Positions 25,425 to 34,671 are shown, counted from the stretch's first letter. The stretch is 64,000 nt of DNA from Streptomyces sp. YS415 (GCF_023544665.1 NZ_JAMJFL010000001.1:558001-622000), one strand, 5' to 3'. Notes: generated by a model from the sequence alone, not told the origin. Numbers and translations are program-made.

Positions 25425-25793
25425 GTGACCGTGCAATCCGGTGACGTGGACAGACCCCGGGCCGTCGTGCCGCCGAGTGAGCGCGGCGCCACCCGGATCG
25501 CCGACCGGGTCGTGGTGAAGATCGCCTCGCAGGCGGCCCGCGAGGCCCTGGGCCCGCTGCCCGCGGACGCCTCGCCCCCGCACGCGGGTGCCGTCGTGCA
25601 CCACGGCACGGCCCGCCTCCGCCTCCATCTCGAACTCGACTACCCCACCGACATCGGCGCCCGCTGTTCCGCCGTGCGTCGTCATGTCGCCGAGCGGGTA
25701 GGCGCGTTGGTGGACATGGAGGTGCCGGAGGTCGTCGTCCACGTGGAGCGGCTGCATCCGGTACACGGCGCGGCACAGGGGAGGACGCGATGA
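25425..25793 (+). CDS. Second Asp23/Gls24 family protein
   Basis: This 122-residue protein has a shorter Gls24 core: RGATRIADRVVVKIASQAAR, then ARLRLHLELDYPTDIGARCS and VGALVDMEVPEVVVHVERLH. The order of the strands matches the 158-residue paralogue upstream. It starts with GTG 5 bp after the DUF2273-like gene and overlaps the next gene by 4 bp (ATGA). The two paralogues probably co-assemble; this is inferred from clustering only. Confidence 0.87.
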   Translation: MTVQSGDVDRPRAVVPPSERGATRIADRVVVKIASQAAREALGPLPADASPPHAGAVVHHGTARLRLHLELDYPTDIGARCSAVRRHVAERVGALVDMEVPEVVVHVERLHPVHGAAQGRTR

Positions 25794-26470
25794 GCGAGCC
25801 CCAGGGCTCCGAGGGCACCACACGACCACTGCCGGTCCTGGAGAAGCAGACCGGCACCGAGCCGCTCGCCCGGAACGGGCCCGCGGCCGGCGACGACCCC
25901 CCACCCGTCCTGGAGGGGAAGGACGCCGCGAACGGCCGCTTCTGGTCGCCCCGCCGGATCACGGCAGCGATCGTCGCCCTGCTGCTCCTGGCCCTCGTCG
26001 GCCTGTTCCTCTACGACATCGCCGCCGTGCGCGCCGACCGGTCCCCCATGGCCTGGCGCCGGGAACTGACCGACCAACTCGCCCAGCGCCCCCTGGACGA
26101 CACCTGGGTGCTGATCGGCGCGGGCGTCGCCACGGCCCTCGGCCTGTGGCTGCTCGCGCTGGCCGCCACTCCCGGCCTGCGCTCGCTGCTGCCGATGCGC
26201 CGCACCCACCCCGACGTCCGCGGCGCACTGGACCGGGAGGCCGCGGCGCTGGTGCTGCGGGACCGCGCCATGGAGATCTCCGGTGTGCAGTCGGCCCGGG
26301 TCCGCATGCGCCGCAGGCGGGCCGACGTCCAGGCGGTCTCCCACTTCCGCGACCTGGACGACGTACGCGCCGACCTGGACGGCGCGCTCGCCGACGCCGT
26401 CCACGGCCTCGGCCTGTCCCGGCCGCCCGCCCTGTCGGTGCGGGTACGGCGACCCGGACGGAAAGGGTGA
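25790..26470 (+). CDS. DUF6286-like two-TM protein of the Gls24 cluster
   Basis: This 226-residue protein has a Pro-rich cytoplasmic N-terminus of about 55 residues and two membrane helices (ITAAIVALLLLALVGLFLYD at about 57-76 and a second at about 103-123). A C-terminal soluble domain contains a Gls24-like end, SGVQSARVRMRRRRADVQAV. The pattern fits the actinobacterial DUF6286 family found with Asp23 genes. It is coupled to the upstream gene by an ATGA overlap and is followed at once by the AmaP-like gene. Confidence 0.78.
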   Translation: MSEPQGSEGTTRPLPVLEKQTGTEPLARNGPAAGDDPPPVLEGKDAANGRFWSPRRITAAIVALLLLALVGLFLYDIAAVRADRSPMAWRRELTDQLAQRPLDDTWVLIGAGVATALGLWLLALAATPGLRSLLPMRRTHPDVRGALDREAAALVLRDRAMEISGVQSARVRMRRRRADVQAVSHFRDLDDVRADLDGALADAVHGLGLSRPPALSVRVRRPGRKG

Positions 26471-26475
26471 GCGCG

Positions 26476-27054
26476 ATGCTCAGGACCGTCAACCGCGTCC
26501 TGCTCGGCCTGCTCGGGCTGCTCCTGATCGTCCTCGGCGGCTCCGTGCTCGCCGTGGGCCTCGGTCTGAAAGCGCCGTCCTGGTGGATCCACCACGGCAA
26601 GGACGACGTCCTGCTCAGCGACGCCGAACGGACCCGCTGGCAGGACGAGGGCTGGTGGTGGCCGACGGTCATCGCCGCACTGGCGGTGCTGCTCCTGCTG
26701 CTCCTGTGGTGGCTGGCCGCGCTGCTCCGGCGTCGCCGGCTCACCGAGGTCCTCGTCGACACCGGCGACGGCGAGGGCGCGCTGCTGCGGGGCCGCGCCC
26801 TGGAGGGCGTACTGGCGAGCGACGCGGAGTCGATGGACGGCGTCCATCGGGCGCACACCCGGCTGACCGGCCGGAGGAGCGCTCCCGGGGCCCGCGTACG
26901 GCTGATGCTGGAACCGCATGTGGACCCGGGCACGGCGCTGACCGGCCTCACGGACGGGGCCCTCACCCACGCGCGCCGGTCGGCGGGGCTGGCGGCGCTC
27001 CCGGCGGAGGTCAGGCTGAGGGCGGCCAAGCACCGCGCGGAGCGGGTCAGCTGA
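26476..27054 (+). CDS. amaP: AmaP-like alkaline shock response membrane anchor protein
   Basis: This 192-residue protein has two N-terminal membrane helices (VNRVLLGLLGLLLIVLGGSV near 5-24 and a Leu-rich one near 63-85). An amphipathic loop with HHGKDDVLLSDAERTRWQDE lies between them. A soluble C-terminal domain shows the AmaP/Gls24-type end. AmaP anchors Asp23 proteins to the membrane in staphylococci; the same role is inferred here. I choose ATG 26476, 8 bases after GAAAGGG. GTG 26467, which overlaps the previous stop, is a possible start three codons earlier. It is the last gene of the cluster. Confidence 0.82.
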   Translation: MLRTVNRVLLGLLGLLLIVLGGSVLAVGLGLKAPSWWIHHGKDDVLLSDAERTRWQDEGWWWPTVIAALAVLLLLLLWWLAALLRRRRLTEVLVDTGDGEGALLRGRALEGVLASDAESMDGVHRAHTRLTGRRSAPGARVRLMLEPHVDPGTALTGLTDGALTHARRSAGLAALPAEVRLRAAKHRAERVS

Positions 27055-27088
27055 GCCGGACCCGCTCGTTCGGACCACTCCCCGGCCG

Positions 27089-27844
27089 CTAGAACCCGTG
27101 CCGCAGGCCGCCGTCCACCGGAACCATGATGCCGGTCAGGTAGGAGGCGGCCGGGGAGAGCAGGAACGCGCCGGTGCGGCCGAACTCCTCCGGCCGTCCG
27201 TAGCGCCGCAGCGGGATCCGCGTCTCGGCGGCCGACCGCGTGGCCTCCGGGTCCGCGGACATGCCGTCCAGCTCGCGGACCCGGTCGGTGTCGATGCGCC
27301 CCGGCAGCAGCCCCACGACCCGGATCCCGCGCGGCCCCAGCTCGTCCGCGAGGGACTTGGCGAACCCGGCGAGGCCCGGCCGCAGTCCGTTCGAGATGGT
27401 CAGGCCCGGGATCGGCTCGTGCACGGACCCCGACAGCACGAAGCCGATGACGCCGCCCGGCTCCAGCTCGGCCGCCGCCGCCCGGGCCAGCCGCACCGCG
27501 CCGAGGAACACCGACTCGAACGCCGCCTGCCACTGCTCGTCGGTGTTGTCGGCGACGAAGCCGGGCGCCGGACCGCCGACGCTGACGAGGACGCCGTCGA
27601 AGCCGCCGAAGCGCTCGCGCGCGGCGGCCATCAGCCGGGCGGGCGTCTCCGGGTCGGCGTTGCCCGCCGCGACCCCGGCCGCGTTCGGGCCCAGCGCGGA
27701 CGCGGCCTCCGCGACCGTCGCCTCCTCCCGCCCCGAGATGATCACCTTCGCGCCCTCGGCGACCAGCTCCCGCGCGGTGGCGTTGCCCAGGCCCCGCGTC
27801 GCTCCGGTGACGACGTACACCCGGTCCTTCAGTCCAAGATCCAT
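27089..27844 (-). CDS. SDR family oxidoreductase lacking the canonical YxxxK pair
   Basis: This 251-residue protein has a full short-chain dehydrogenase fold: cofactor motif VVTGATRGLGNATAREL at residues 11-27 and the C-terminal SYLTGIMVPVDGGLRHGF. The active-site region reads VLSGSVHEPIPGLTISNGLR, then PGLAGFAKSLADELG. The positions of the catalytic Tyr and Lys appear as Ser/Asn and Arg. A sub-family with this SNGLR-type motif is known among FabG-like proteins, so the protein is intact but its chemistry is doubtful. It lies 4 bp after the GH15 gene, on the same strand, and may be cotranscribed. Confidence 0.85.
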   Translation of the reverse strand: MDLGLKDRVYVVTGATRGLGNATARELVAEGAKVIISGREEATVAEAASALGPNAAGVAAGNADPETPARLMAAARERFGGFDGVLVSVGGPAPGFVADNTDEQWQAAFESVFLGAVRLARAAAAELEPGGVIGFVLSGSVHEPIPGLTISNGLRPGLAGFAKSLADELGPRGIRVVGLLPGRIDTDRVRELDGMSADPEATRSAAETRIPLRRYGRPEEFGRTGAFLLSPAASYLTGIMVPVDGGLRHGF

Positions 27845-27848
27845 GCTC

Positions 27849-29633
27849 CTATCCTGCCTCCTCCGTCCCGAACAGGGCGAGGGCGGTGTTCACCAGGCCG
27901 ATGTGGCTGAACGCCTGCGGGAAGTTGCCCAGCTGGACGCCGACCGCGGGGTCGTACTCCTCGGCCAGCAGCCCGACGTCGTTGCCGAGCACCACGAGCC
28001 GTTCGAACAGCTCCCGGGCCTCCTTGCTGCGGCCCGTCATGTGCAGGGCGTCCGCCAGCCAGAACGAGCACGCCAGGAAGGTGCCCTCGCTGCCCGGCAG
28101 CCCGTCGGGGGCCGTCTTCTCGGGGCTGTAGCGGCGCAGGAAGCCGCCGAGGCACAGTTCGTCGCGGACCGCGTCGATGGTGCCGATGACCCGGGGGTCG
28201 TCCGGCGGCAGGAAGCCCACGCGCGGGATGAGCAGCAGCGAGGCGTCCAGCTCGCGCGAGCCGTAGTACTGGGTGAAGGTGTTCCGCTCGGGGTCGTAGC
28301 CCTGTTCGCACACCTCCTGGTGCACCTCGTCGCGCAACGCGCGCCAGGCGTCCACGTCACCCTCCAGATGGGGGTCGCGCTCCACCGCGCGCACCGCCCG
28401 GTCGGCGGCCACCCACACCATCACCTTGGAGTGGACGAACTGCCTGCGGCCCCCGCGCATCTCCCACAGCCCCTCGTCGGGCTGCCGCCACGCCTTGCAC
28501 AGGAAGTCCATCAGCGCGAGCTGCAGCGCCCACATCTGCGGGGTGGAGGGCAGACCCGAACTGCGGGCCAGCGACAGCGAGTCCATGACCTCGCCGTACA
28601 CGTCGAGCTGGACCTGCTTCACGGCCTCGTTGCCGATCCGCACCGGGCCGCTGTCGGCGAAGCCGGCCAGCCACGGCAGCTCCAGCTCGGGCAGCCGGCG
28701 CTCGCCCGCCAGGCCGTACATGATCTGCAGGTCCGCCGGGTCGCCCGCGACCGCCCGCAGCAGCCAGTTCCGCCAGGCCTCGGCCTCCTCCTGGTACCCG
28801 GCGGCCAGCAGCGCGCCGAGGGTGAGGGTGGAGTCGCGCAGCCAGCAGAAGCGGTAGTCCCAGTTGCGCACGCCGCCCAGCTCCTCGGGGAGCGAGGTGG
28901 TGGGGGCGGCGACGATGCCGCCGGTGGGGGCATAGGTGAGTGCCTTGAGGGTGATCAGGGAGCGGACCACGGCGTCCCGGTGCGGGCCGTCGTAGCGGCA
29001 GCGGGCCGCCCAGGCCTGCCAGTCGGCGACGCTGGTGGCCAGCGAGGCGTAGGGGTCGACGAGCGGGGGGCGTGGCTCGTGCGAGGGGTGCCAGGTGAGC
29101 ACGAACGCCACCGACTCGCCCTCGGAGACGGTGAACTCCGAGTACGTGCAGTGGTCCGCGCCCCAGGTGCGCACCTCCGGTTCGCTGCGCAGCCACACCG
29201 AGTCCGGGCCCGCGACGGCGACGCGGTGGCCGTCGGAGCGGCGTATCCAGGGGGTGATCGAGCCGTAGTCGAAGCGCAGCCGGAGCGTGCTGCGGACGGT
29301 GACGTCGCCGCGCAGGCCCTCGACGATGCGGACGAGGTCGGGGGCGCGGTCCCGTTGTGGCATCAGGTCGGTGACGCGGACGGCGCCTTCGTCGGTCTCC
29401 CATTCGGTGTCCAGGACGAGGGTGTCCGGTCGGTAGGCGCGGCGGGTGCACCGCTCGGCGCCGATGGGGGCGATGCGCCAGTGGCCGTTCTCCTTGTCGC
29501 CGAGCAGCCGGGCGAAGCAGGCGGCGGAGTCGAAGCGGGGCAGGCACAGCCAGTCCACGGAACCGTCCGTGCCGACCAGGGCAGCCGTCTGCTCGTCGCC
29601 GATGAGCGCGTAGTCCTCGATACGGGGATGCAC
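27849..29633 (-). CDS. Glycoside hydrolase family 15 protein (trehalase or glucoamylase type)
   Basis: This protein of about 594 residues has the N-terminal beta-sandwich and C-terminal (alpha/alpha)6 barrel of GH15. The motif HPRIEDYALIGDEQTAALVG opens the mature frame. RNWDYRFCWLRDSTLTLGAL is near 265, the probable general acid Glu is in DEGLWEMRGG at about 390, and the probable base Glu is in GSEGTFLACSFW at about 514. Actinobacterial members of this length without a signal peptide include the phosphate-dependent trehalase TreH, so trehalose is the likeliest substrate, though glucoamylase cannot be excluded. I start at GTG 29633 because homology begins there; the frame is open to a TTG at 29666. 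Confidence 0.88.
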   Translation of the reverse strand: MHPRIEDYALIGDEQTAALVGTDGSVDWLCLPRFDSAACFARLLGDKENGHWRIAPIGAERCTRRAYRPDTLVLDTEWETDEGAVRVTDLMPQRDRAPDLVRIVEGLRGDVTVRSTLRLRFDYGSITPWIRRSDGHRVAVAGPDSVWLRSEPEVRTWGADHCTYSEFTVSEGESVAFVLTWHPSHEPRPPLVDPYASLATSVADWQAWAARCRYDGPHRDAVVRSLITLKALTYAPTGGIVAAPTTSLPEELGGVRNWDYRFCWLRDSTLTLGALLAAGYQEEAEAWRNWLLRAVAGDPADLQIMYGLAGERRLPELELPWLAGFADSGPVRIGNEAVKQVQLDVYGEVMDSLSLARSSGLPSTPQMWALQLALMDFLCKAWRQPDEGLWEMRGGRRQFVHSKVMVWVAADRAVRAVERDPHLEGDVDAWRALRDEVHQEVCEQGYDPERNTFTQYYGSRELDASLLLIPRVGFLPPDDPRVIGTIDAVRDELCLGGFLRRYSPEKTAPDGLPGSEGTFLACSFWLADALHMTGRSKEARELFERLVVLGNDVGLLAEEYDPAVGVQLGNFPQAFSHIGLVNTALALFGTEEAG

Positions 29634-29697
29634 GGGGAGCGGGTTCCCGGCAGAAAGGACGCGCAATCTTGCGGTGTGGGCGATCCGGCCGGACGGC

Positions 29698-30495
29698 TCA
29701 CACCGCTGCGGGCTCGCTCTCCGCGGCGGGCTGCCCGGTCGCGCGGGCCCGGCGGTCGCGCAGCTCGCGGCGGACCAGGACCACCCAGCCGGCGGGGACG
29801 CCCGCGGCGAACAGCCACCACTGGACGGCGTAGGCGTAGTTCAGCGCGGCGTCCTCCTTGCCGGGCTTGCCGAGCTGCTGCGGGGTGTCGCCCTTGGGGG
29901 GCGGTCCGGTCTGCACGAGGTAGCCGCCGAGCACCCGGGCGTCGAGGCGGCGCGCCTCCTGCTCGCTGTTGATCAGCATGATCTGGCGGTCGGGCAGGCC
30001 CTCCAGGTCCTTGATGCCGCTCGCCTCGGTCGTCTCGTCGGGCATCAGCCGGCCGGTGACGGTGAGCTCGCCGCTCGGCGGGGCGGGAACCTTCGGGTAC
30101 GCGCTCTGGCTCGCGGCCCGGTCGGCGGGGATCCAGCCCCGGTTGACCAGCAGCACCTTGCCGTCGCGCAGCACGAACGGGGTGAGCACGTGGTAGCCGA
30201 CCTCGTCGTCGCCGTTGGTGCGGCGGCGGACGACGACCTCGTCGTCGGTGTCGAAGTGCCCGGTGGCGGTGACGGTGCGGTACCGCTCGTTCCTGGTGAC
30301 GGCGTGGCCGGGGGCGGTCAGCCGCTCGACGGGTACCGGCTTCGCGGCCAGTGAGTCGGCGACCAGCTGGTTGCGGGCGGTGCGCTCGTCGTAGCGGTGC
30401 ATCTGCCAGATGCCCAGCCTGATCATCGTGGGGATGAGCAGCAGGGCGACCAGCGTGAGGATCACCCACTGCCGGGACAACAGGAAGCGGTACAC
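29698..30495 (-). CDS. SURF1 family cytochrome oxidase biogenesis protein
   Basis: This 265-residue membrane protein has the SURF1 layout. An N-terminal helix (QWVILTLVALLLIPTMIRLG) precedes a large extracytoplasmic domain with NERYRTVTATGHFDTDDEVV, VGYHVLTPFVLRDGKVLLVN followed by RGWIP, and NYAYAVQWWLFAAGVPAGWV forming the second helix. SURF1 helps assemble heme-copper oxidases. I choose GTG 30495; a TTG at 30510 is also open. The start codon lies in the arm of a perfect 13-bp hairpin, which is unusual. The upstream gene on the same strand is the zinc-knuckle protein. Confidence 0.92.
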   Translation of the reverse strand: MYRFLLSRQWVILTLVALLLIPTMIRLGIWQMHRYDERTARNQLVADSLAAKPVPVERLTAPGHAVTRNERYRTVTATGHFDTDDEVVVRRRTNGDDEVGYHVLTPFVLRDGKVLLVNRGWIPADRAASQSAYPKVPAPPSGELTVTGRLMPDETTEASGIKDLEGLPDRQIMLINSEQEARRLDARVLGGYLVQTGPPPKGDTPQQLGKPGKEDAALNYAYAVQWWLFAAGVPAGWVVLVRRELRDRRARATGQPAAESEPAAV

Positions 30496-30525
30496 CCCAC
30501 GACCGTACAACTCGGTCGTGGGGTG
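30493..30525 (-). promoter_or_regulatory. Perfect 13-bp hairpin spanning the SURF1 start codon
   Basis: CACCCCACGACCG and CGGTCGTGGGGTG are exact complements separated by 7 bases. Read on the minus strand, the second arm of the hairpin contains the GTG start of SURF1, and the first arm lies 20 bp after the stop of the upstream gene. It may be a terminator, a translation-control hairpin or both. Confidence 0.7.
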
Positions 30526-30544
30526 CTTTCAGGCGGGTACCGGG

Positions 30545-30778
30545 TCAGACCTTGTCGATGATGCCCGCCTTTCCCTCCGCGCGGGCGCAGTGGGCACCGC
30601 AGTACCAGTGGCCCTCGACCTCGACGCCCTGCCCGATGATCTGGACGCGGCAGTGCTCGCAGATGGGGGCCATGCGATGGATCGCACAGGCGAAGCAGTC
30701 GAAGACGTGCACCGCGCCCTGTGCACGAATCTCGAAGGTCATTCCGTAGTCATTGCCGCAAACTTCGCATCTCGCCAT
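30545..30778 (-). CDS. Small four-CxxC zinc-binding protein
   Basis: This 77-residue protein contains regularly spaced cysteines: MARCEVCGN, FDCFACAIH, PICEHCRVQ and WYCGAHCARAEG. They form two probable zinc sites, one linking the first two pairs and one the last two. No catalytic domain is present, and the fold is likely a treble-clef or rubredoxin-like knuckle. The frame continues upstream to 30841, but ATG 30778 starts the conserved-looking part. The gene lies between the exonuclease and SURF1 genes on the same strand. Its role is unknown. Confidence 0.8.
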   Translation of the reverse strand: MARCEVCGNDYGMTFEIRAQGAVHVFDCFACAIHRMAPICEHCRVQIIGQGVEVEGHWYCGAHCARAEGKAGIIDKV

Positions 30779-30857
30779 GCGCCACAGGGTGGGCCGTCGG
30801 CGCGGTGCGAGCGAGTGGGCGCCGGGCGAGTCGCACGGCAATCACCCATCCGTACGG

Positions 30858-31844
30858 TCACTGCTCGGGTGCCGGCTCCACATCGGCGAGGAGCTGTCCG
30901 AACGCCGCCTCGTCCACCACGGGGGTGCCGTACTGCTGGGCCTTGACCACCTTGGAGGTGCCCGAGTCCGGGTCGTTGGTGACGAGCAGGCTGGTCAGCC
31001 GGGAGATGCTGGTGGCGACATGCAGTCCGGCCTCGACCGCCCGGTCCTCCAGCAGGTCGCGCTCGACGGAGGTGTCGCCGGAGAAGGCGATGCGCATGCC
31101 CTGCTTGAGTCGTTTGCCCTCTTCGTACCGGCCTGGGTTGGGATAGGGGCAGGCGGGCCGTTTGCGGGCGGGGCGCCAACTCGTGGGCCGGTAGCCCCCG
31201 TAGCCGCCCTGCTGCTGCCGCGGCACCGCCCGGTCCGTCCACTCGGTCAGCGGTCGGCACTCGTGCAGCGGAAGCCGTACGCCGCCCTCGGCCGCCGCCT
31301 TCAGGCTCGGCCGGAACGCCTCCGCCAGCACGCGCGCGTCGTCCAGCGCGTGGTGCGCGCGCTGCTGGACGACGCCGAAGTGCGCGGCCAGCGACTCCAG
31401 CTTGTGGTTGGGCAGCGGCAGGCCCAGCTCCTTGGAGAGCGCGATGGTGCACAGCCGCTGCCGCACCGGCGCCTCGCACCGGGCGCGTGCGTACTCGCGG
31501 GCGATCATCTGCCAGTCGAAGACGGCGTTGTGCGCGACGAGCACCCGGTCCGCCAGGCGCGCGGAGAACTCCTCGGCGATGTCCGGGAAGAGGGGCGCTC
31601 CCTCCAGTACGTCGCTCGTCAGACCGTGGATCCACACCGGGCCCGGGTCGCGCTCCGGGTTGACCAGCGTGTACCAGTGGTCCTCGACCTCACCGCGCGC
31701 GTCCAGCCGGTAGACGGCCGCGGAGATTATCCGGTCGTCCCGGGCCAGCCCGGTGGTCTCCACGTCAACGACCGCGTATCCCTGCGGATACGCGGTCGGC
31801 CACCCGGCGGGCGAGGACGCTGCGGTCGTACGGTCTTCGAGCAT
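30858..31844 (-). CDS. DEDDh 3'-5' exonuclease with C-terminal BRCT domain (DnaQ-like)
   Basis: This 328-residue protein joins an epsilon-type exonuclease to a BRCT domain. The exonuclease motifs are ExoI YAVVDVETTGLARDD (about residue 25), ExoII LVAHNAVFDWQMIA (about 104) and ExoIII with the catalytic His and Asp in RAHHALDDARVLAEAF (about 160). The BRCT-like part occupies the last 90 residues (RIAFSGDTSVERDLLEDRAV, then TSLLVTNDPDSGTSKV). Such proteins may act in repair or RNA/DNA end trimming. I start at ATG 31844; GTG 31850 is two codons upstream. No ribosome site is visible, so a leaderless transcript is possible. Confidence 0.88.
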   Translation of the reverse strand: MLEDRTTAASSPAGWPTAYPQGYAVVDVETTGLARDDRIISAAVYRLDARGEVEDHWYTLVNPERDPGPVWIHGLTSDVLEGAPLFPDIAEEFSARLADRVLVAHNAVFDWQMIAREYARARCEAPVRQRLCTIALSKELGLPLPNHKLESLAAHFGVVQQRAHHALDDARVLAEAFRPSLKAAAEGGVRLPLHECRPLTEWTDRAVPRQQQGGYGGYRPTSWRPARKRPACPYPNPGRYEEGKRLKQGMRIAFSGDTSVERDLLEDRAVEAGLHVATSISRLTSLLVTNDPDSGTSKVVKAQQYGTPVVDEAAFGQLLADVEPAPEQ

Positions 31845-31996
31845 GGTCACTGAGGATACGGGCCGGGACTGACAGTCCCGGCGCGAGGCCCCGGCTCATC
31901 ACCCCGTCAGGTGCCCTGCCACGCCCGCCCGTTCGAGCGCCGACCGGGGGAGCGCGTCAAGTCCCCTCCTGGGTCCCCCTTTGGCGGAGATCGCCA

Positions 31997-32028
31997 ACAA
32001 GTAAGCGCGTACCCCTGGTAATACTTGT
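31997..32028. promoter_or_regulatory. Spaced inverted repeat upstream of the hydroxylase operon
   Basis: ACAAGTA (31997-32003) and TACTTGT (32022-32028) are 7-bp inverted arms 18 bp apart, about 50 bp before the start of the fatty-acid hydroxylase gene. The distance suits an operator. The 230-bp gap between the two divergent genes shows nothing else clear. Confidence 0.35.
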
Positions 32029-32076
32029 GAGTAACAACGTCTAGCCCTGGGCGACCTGCGGTTCTACGGTGCCAGC

Positions 32077-32933
<857 letters not shown>

Positions 32934-32937
<4 letters not shown>

Positions 32938-33593
32938 AGCGCCTCCTCCTGGCGGCCTTCGCCCTGGCCGCCCTCGTCGACCTGGGCTGTCTGGCCGCCG
33001 GCTTCGACCCCGGGCACCTCGTCGCCAAGCCGCTGCTGATGCCGCTGCTCGCCGGGTACGCCGCCGTGTCCGGGGCGCCCCGGCTGCTCGTCGCCGCCCT
33101 GCTGTGCGGCTGGGGCGGCGACGTCCTGCTGCTCTTCGACGCCGAGCCGGCGTTCCTCGCCGGCATGGGCTCCTTCGCGGCCGGGCACGTCTGCTACCTG
33201 CTGCTGTTCCGGGCGCGCGGGAGGCACCAGCCGTTCCTGCTCGCCGTGTACAGCGTCGCCCTCACCACCACCGTCGCCGCGCTCTGGCCCCACCTCCCGG
33301 CCGACCTGCGCGTCCCGGTCGCCGGCTACAGCCTGCTGCTCACGGCGATGGCGTACCGGGCGGGCAGCCGGTTCGGCCTCCTCACCGGGCTCGGCGGCGC
33401 GCTCTTCATGCTCTCCGACACCCTCATCGCGACCGGCGTCGCCGAGTGGGCCCAGCCGCCCCGGCCGGACCTGTGGATCATGCTCACCTATATTGCGGCG
33501 CAGTTCCTGCTCGTCACCGGCACACTGAGAACGCTCGAAGCGCATCCGTACCCGGCGGCGACGTACGGTGAGGTGCGCCCGGCCACCCCCTGA
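32934..33593 (+). CDS. Lysoplasmalogenase (YhhN/TMEM86 family)
   Basis: This 219-residue protein with about eight membrane helices belongs to the YhhN family, several members of which hydrolyse the vinyl-ether bond of lysoplasmalogens to an aldehyde. Family landmarks are HLVAKPLLMPLLAG near residue 24, LLCGWGGDVLLLFDAEPAFL near 58, then GMGSFAAGHVCYLLLF, and LFMLSDTLIA near 159. The conserved Asp residues of GGDVLL and SDTLIA are the presumed active site. The GTG start overlaps the upstream hydroxylase stop (GTGA), a tight coupling that suggests joint action. Confidence 0.88.
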
Positions 33594-33627
33594 GCGCTCC
33601 CACACCCCGCAGGAGAAGGACCTCGCC

Positions 33628-34671
33628 ATGCGCGCCACCACCATCCACGCCCCGTTCGACATGCGGGTGGCGGACGTACCCGACGCCGTCGTCCAGCTGC
33701 CCACCGACGCCGTCGTGCGGGTGCTGCGCGCCTGCATCTGCGGCAGCGACCTGTGGGCCTACCGCGGCGAGGCGGCCCGGCAGCCCGGTCAGCGGATCGG
33801 GCACGAGTTCCTCGGCGTCGTCGAGGAGACCGGCTCCGAGGTCTCCGGCGTACGGACCGGCGACCTGGTCGTCGCGCCCTTCATGTGGTCCGACGGCGTC
33901 TGCGACTACTGCCGGGAGGGCCTGACCACCTCCTGCGAGCACGGCGGCTTCTGGGGCTCCGTCGGCTACGACGGCGGCCAGGGCGAGGCCGTGCGCGTGC
34001 CCTTCGCCGACGGCACCCTCGTCCGGCTGCCCCAGGAAGCCGCCTCCGACGAGCGGCTGCTGGCCGCCCTGCTCACCCTGTCCGACGTGATGGGCACCGG
34101 CCACCACGCCGCCCTCACCGCGGGCGCCCGGCCGGGAGCCACGGTCGCCGTGGTCGGGGACGGAGCCGTCGGCCTGTGTGCCGTGCTCGCCGCCCAGCGG
34201 CTCGGCGCCGAGCGGATCATCGCACTCGGCCGCCACCAGGCCCGTACCGACATCGCCCGCCGCTTCGGCGCCACCGACGTCGTCGCCGAGCGCGGCGAGG
34301 CCGCCGTGGACGCCGTCCGCGCACTCACCCGCGGCCAGGGCGCGCACGCCGTCGTCGAGGCGGTCGGCACCGAGCAGTCCATGCGCACGGCCGTGAACAT
34401 CACCCGCGACGGCGGCGGCATCGGCTTCGTCGGCGTGCCGCACGGCAGCGGCACCGGGCTCGACCTCGGCGTCATGTTCGACCGGAACATCGCCCTGCGC
34501 GGCGGTGTCGCGCCGGTCCGCGCCTACATTCCCGAGCTGCTGCCCGACATCCTGGACGGCACCATCGACCCCTCGCCGGTCTTCGATCTGACGGTCGGCC
34601 TGGAGGGCGTGCCCGACGGCTACCGGGCGATGGACGAGCGGGTGGCGCTCAAGGTGATGGTCACCATCTGA
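33628..34671 (+). CDS. Zinc-dependent alcohol dehydrogenase family protein
   Basis: This 347-residue MDR-superfamily protein has the catalytic zinc ligands CICGSD (Cys at about 36) and GHEFLG (His-Glu at about 59), and a Rossmann loop VAVVGDGAVGLCAVLAAQRL near residue 171. The structural zinc lobe reads DGVCDYCREGLTTSC: the first of the usual four Cys is missing, which occurs in some branches. An AGGAGAAGG ribosome site precedes the ATG. It is 34 bp after the lysoplasmalogenase gene and is likely in the same operon, where it could process the released aldehyde. Its 3' end is partly duplicated just downstream. Confidence 0.88.
   Translation: MRATTIHAPFDMRVADVPDAVVQLPTDAVVRVLRACICGSDLWAYRGEAARQPGQRIGHEFLGVVEETGSEVSGVRTGDLVVAPFMWSDGVCDYCREGLTTSCEHGGFWGSVGYDGGQGEAVRVPFADGTLVRLPQEAASDERLLAALLTLSDVMGTGHHAALTAGARPGATVAVVGDGAVGLCAVLAAQRLGAERIIALGRHQARTDIARRFGATDVVAERGEAAVDAVRALTRGQGAHAVVEAVGTEQSMRTAVNITRDGGGIGFVGVPHGSGTGLDLGVMFDRNIALRGGVAPVRAYIPELLPDILDGTIDPSPVFDLTVGLEGVPDGYRAMDERVALKVMVTI

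Noticed and set aside
28037..29547. Arg/Pro-rich minus-strand frames overlapping the GH15 gene in another frame
   Set aside because: They share the strand with the GH15 gene but lie in a shifted frame and have no recognisable motifs.
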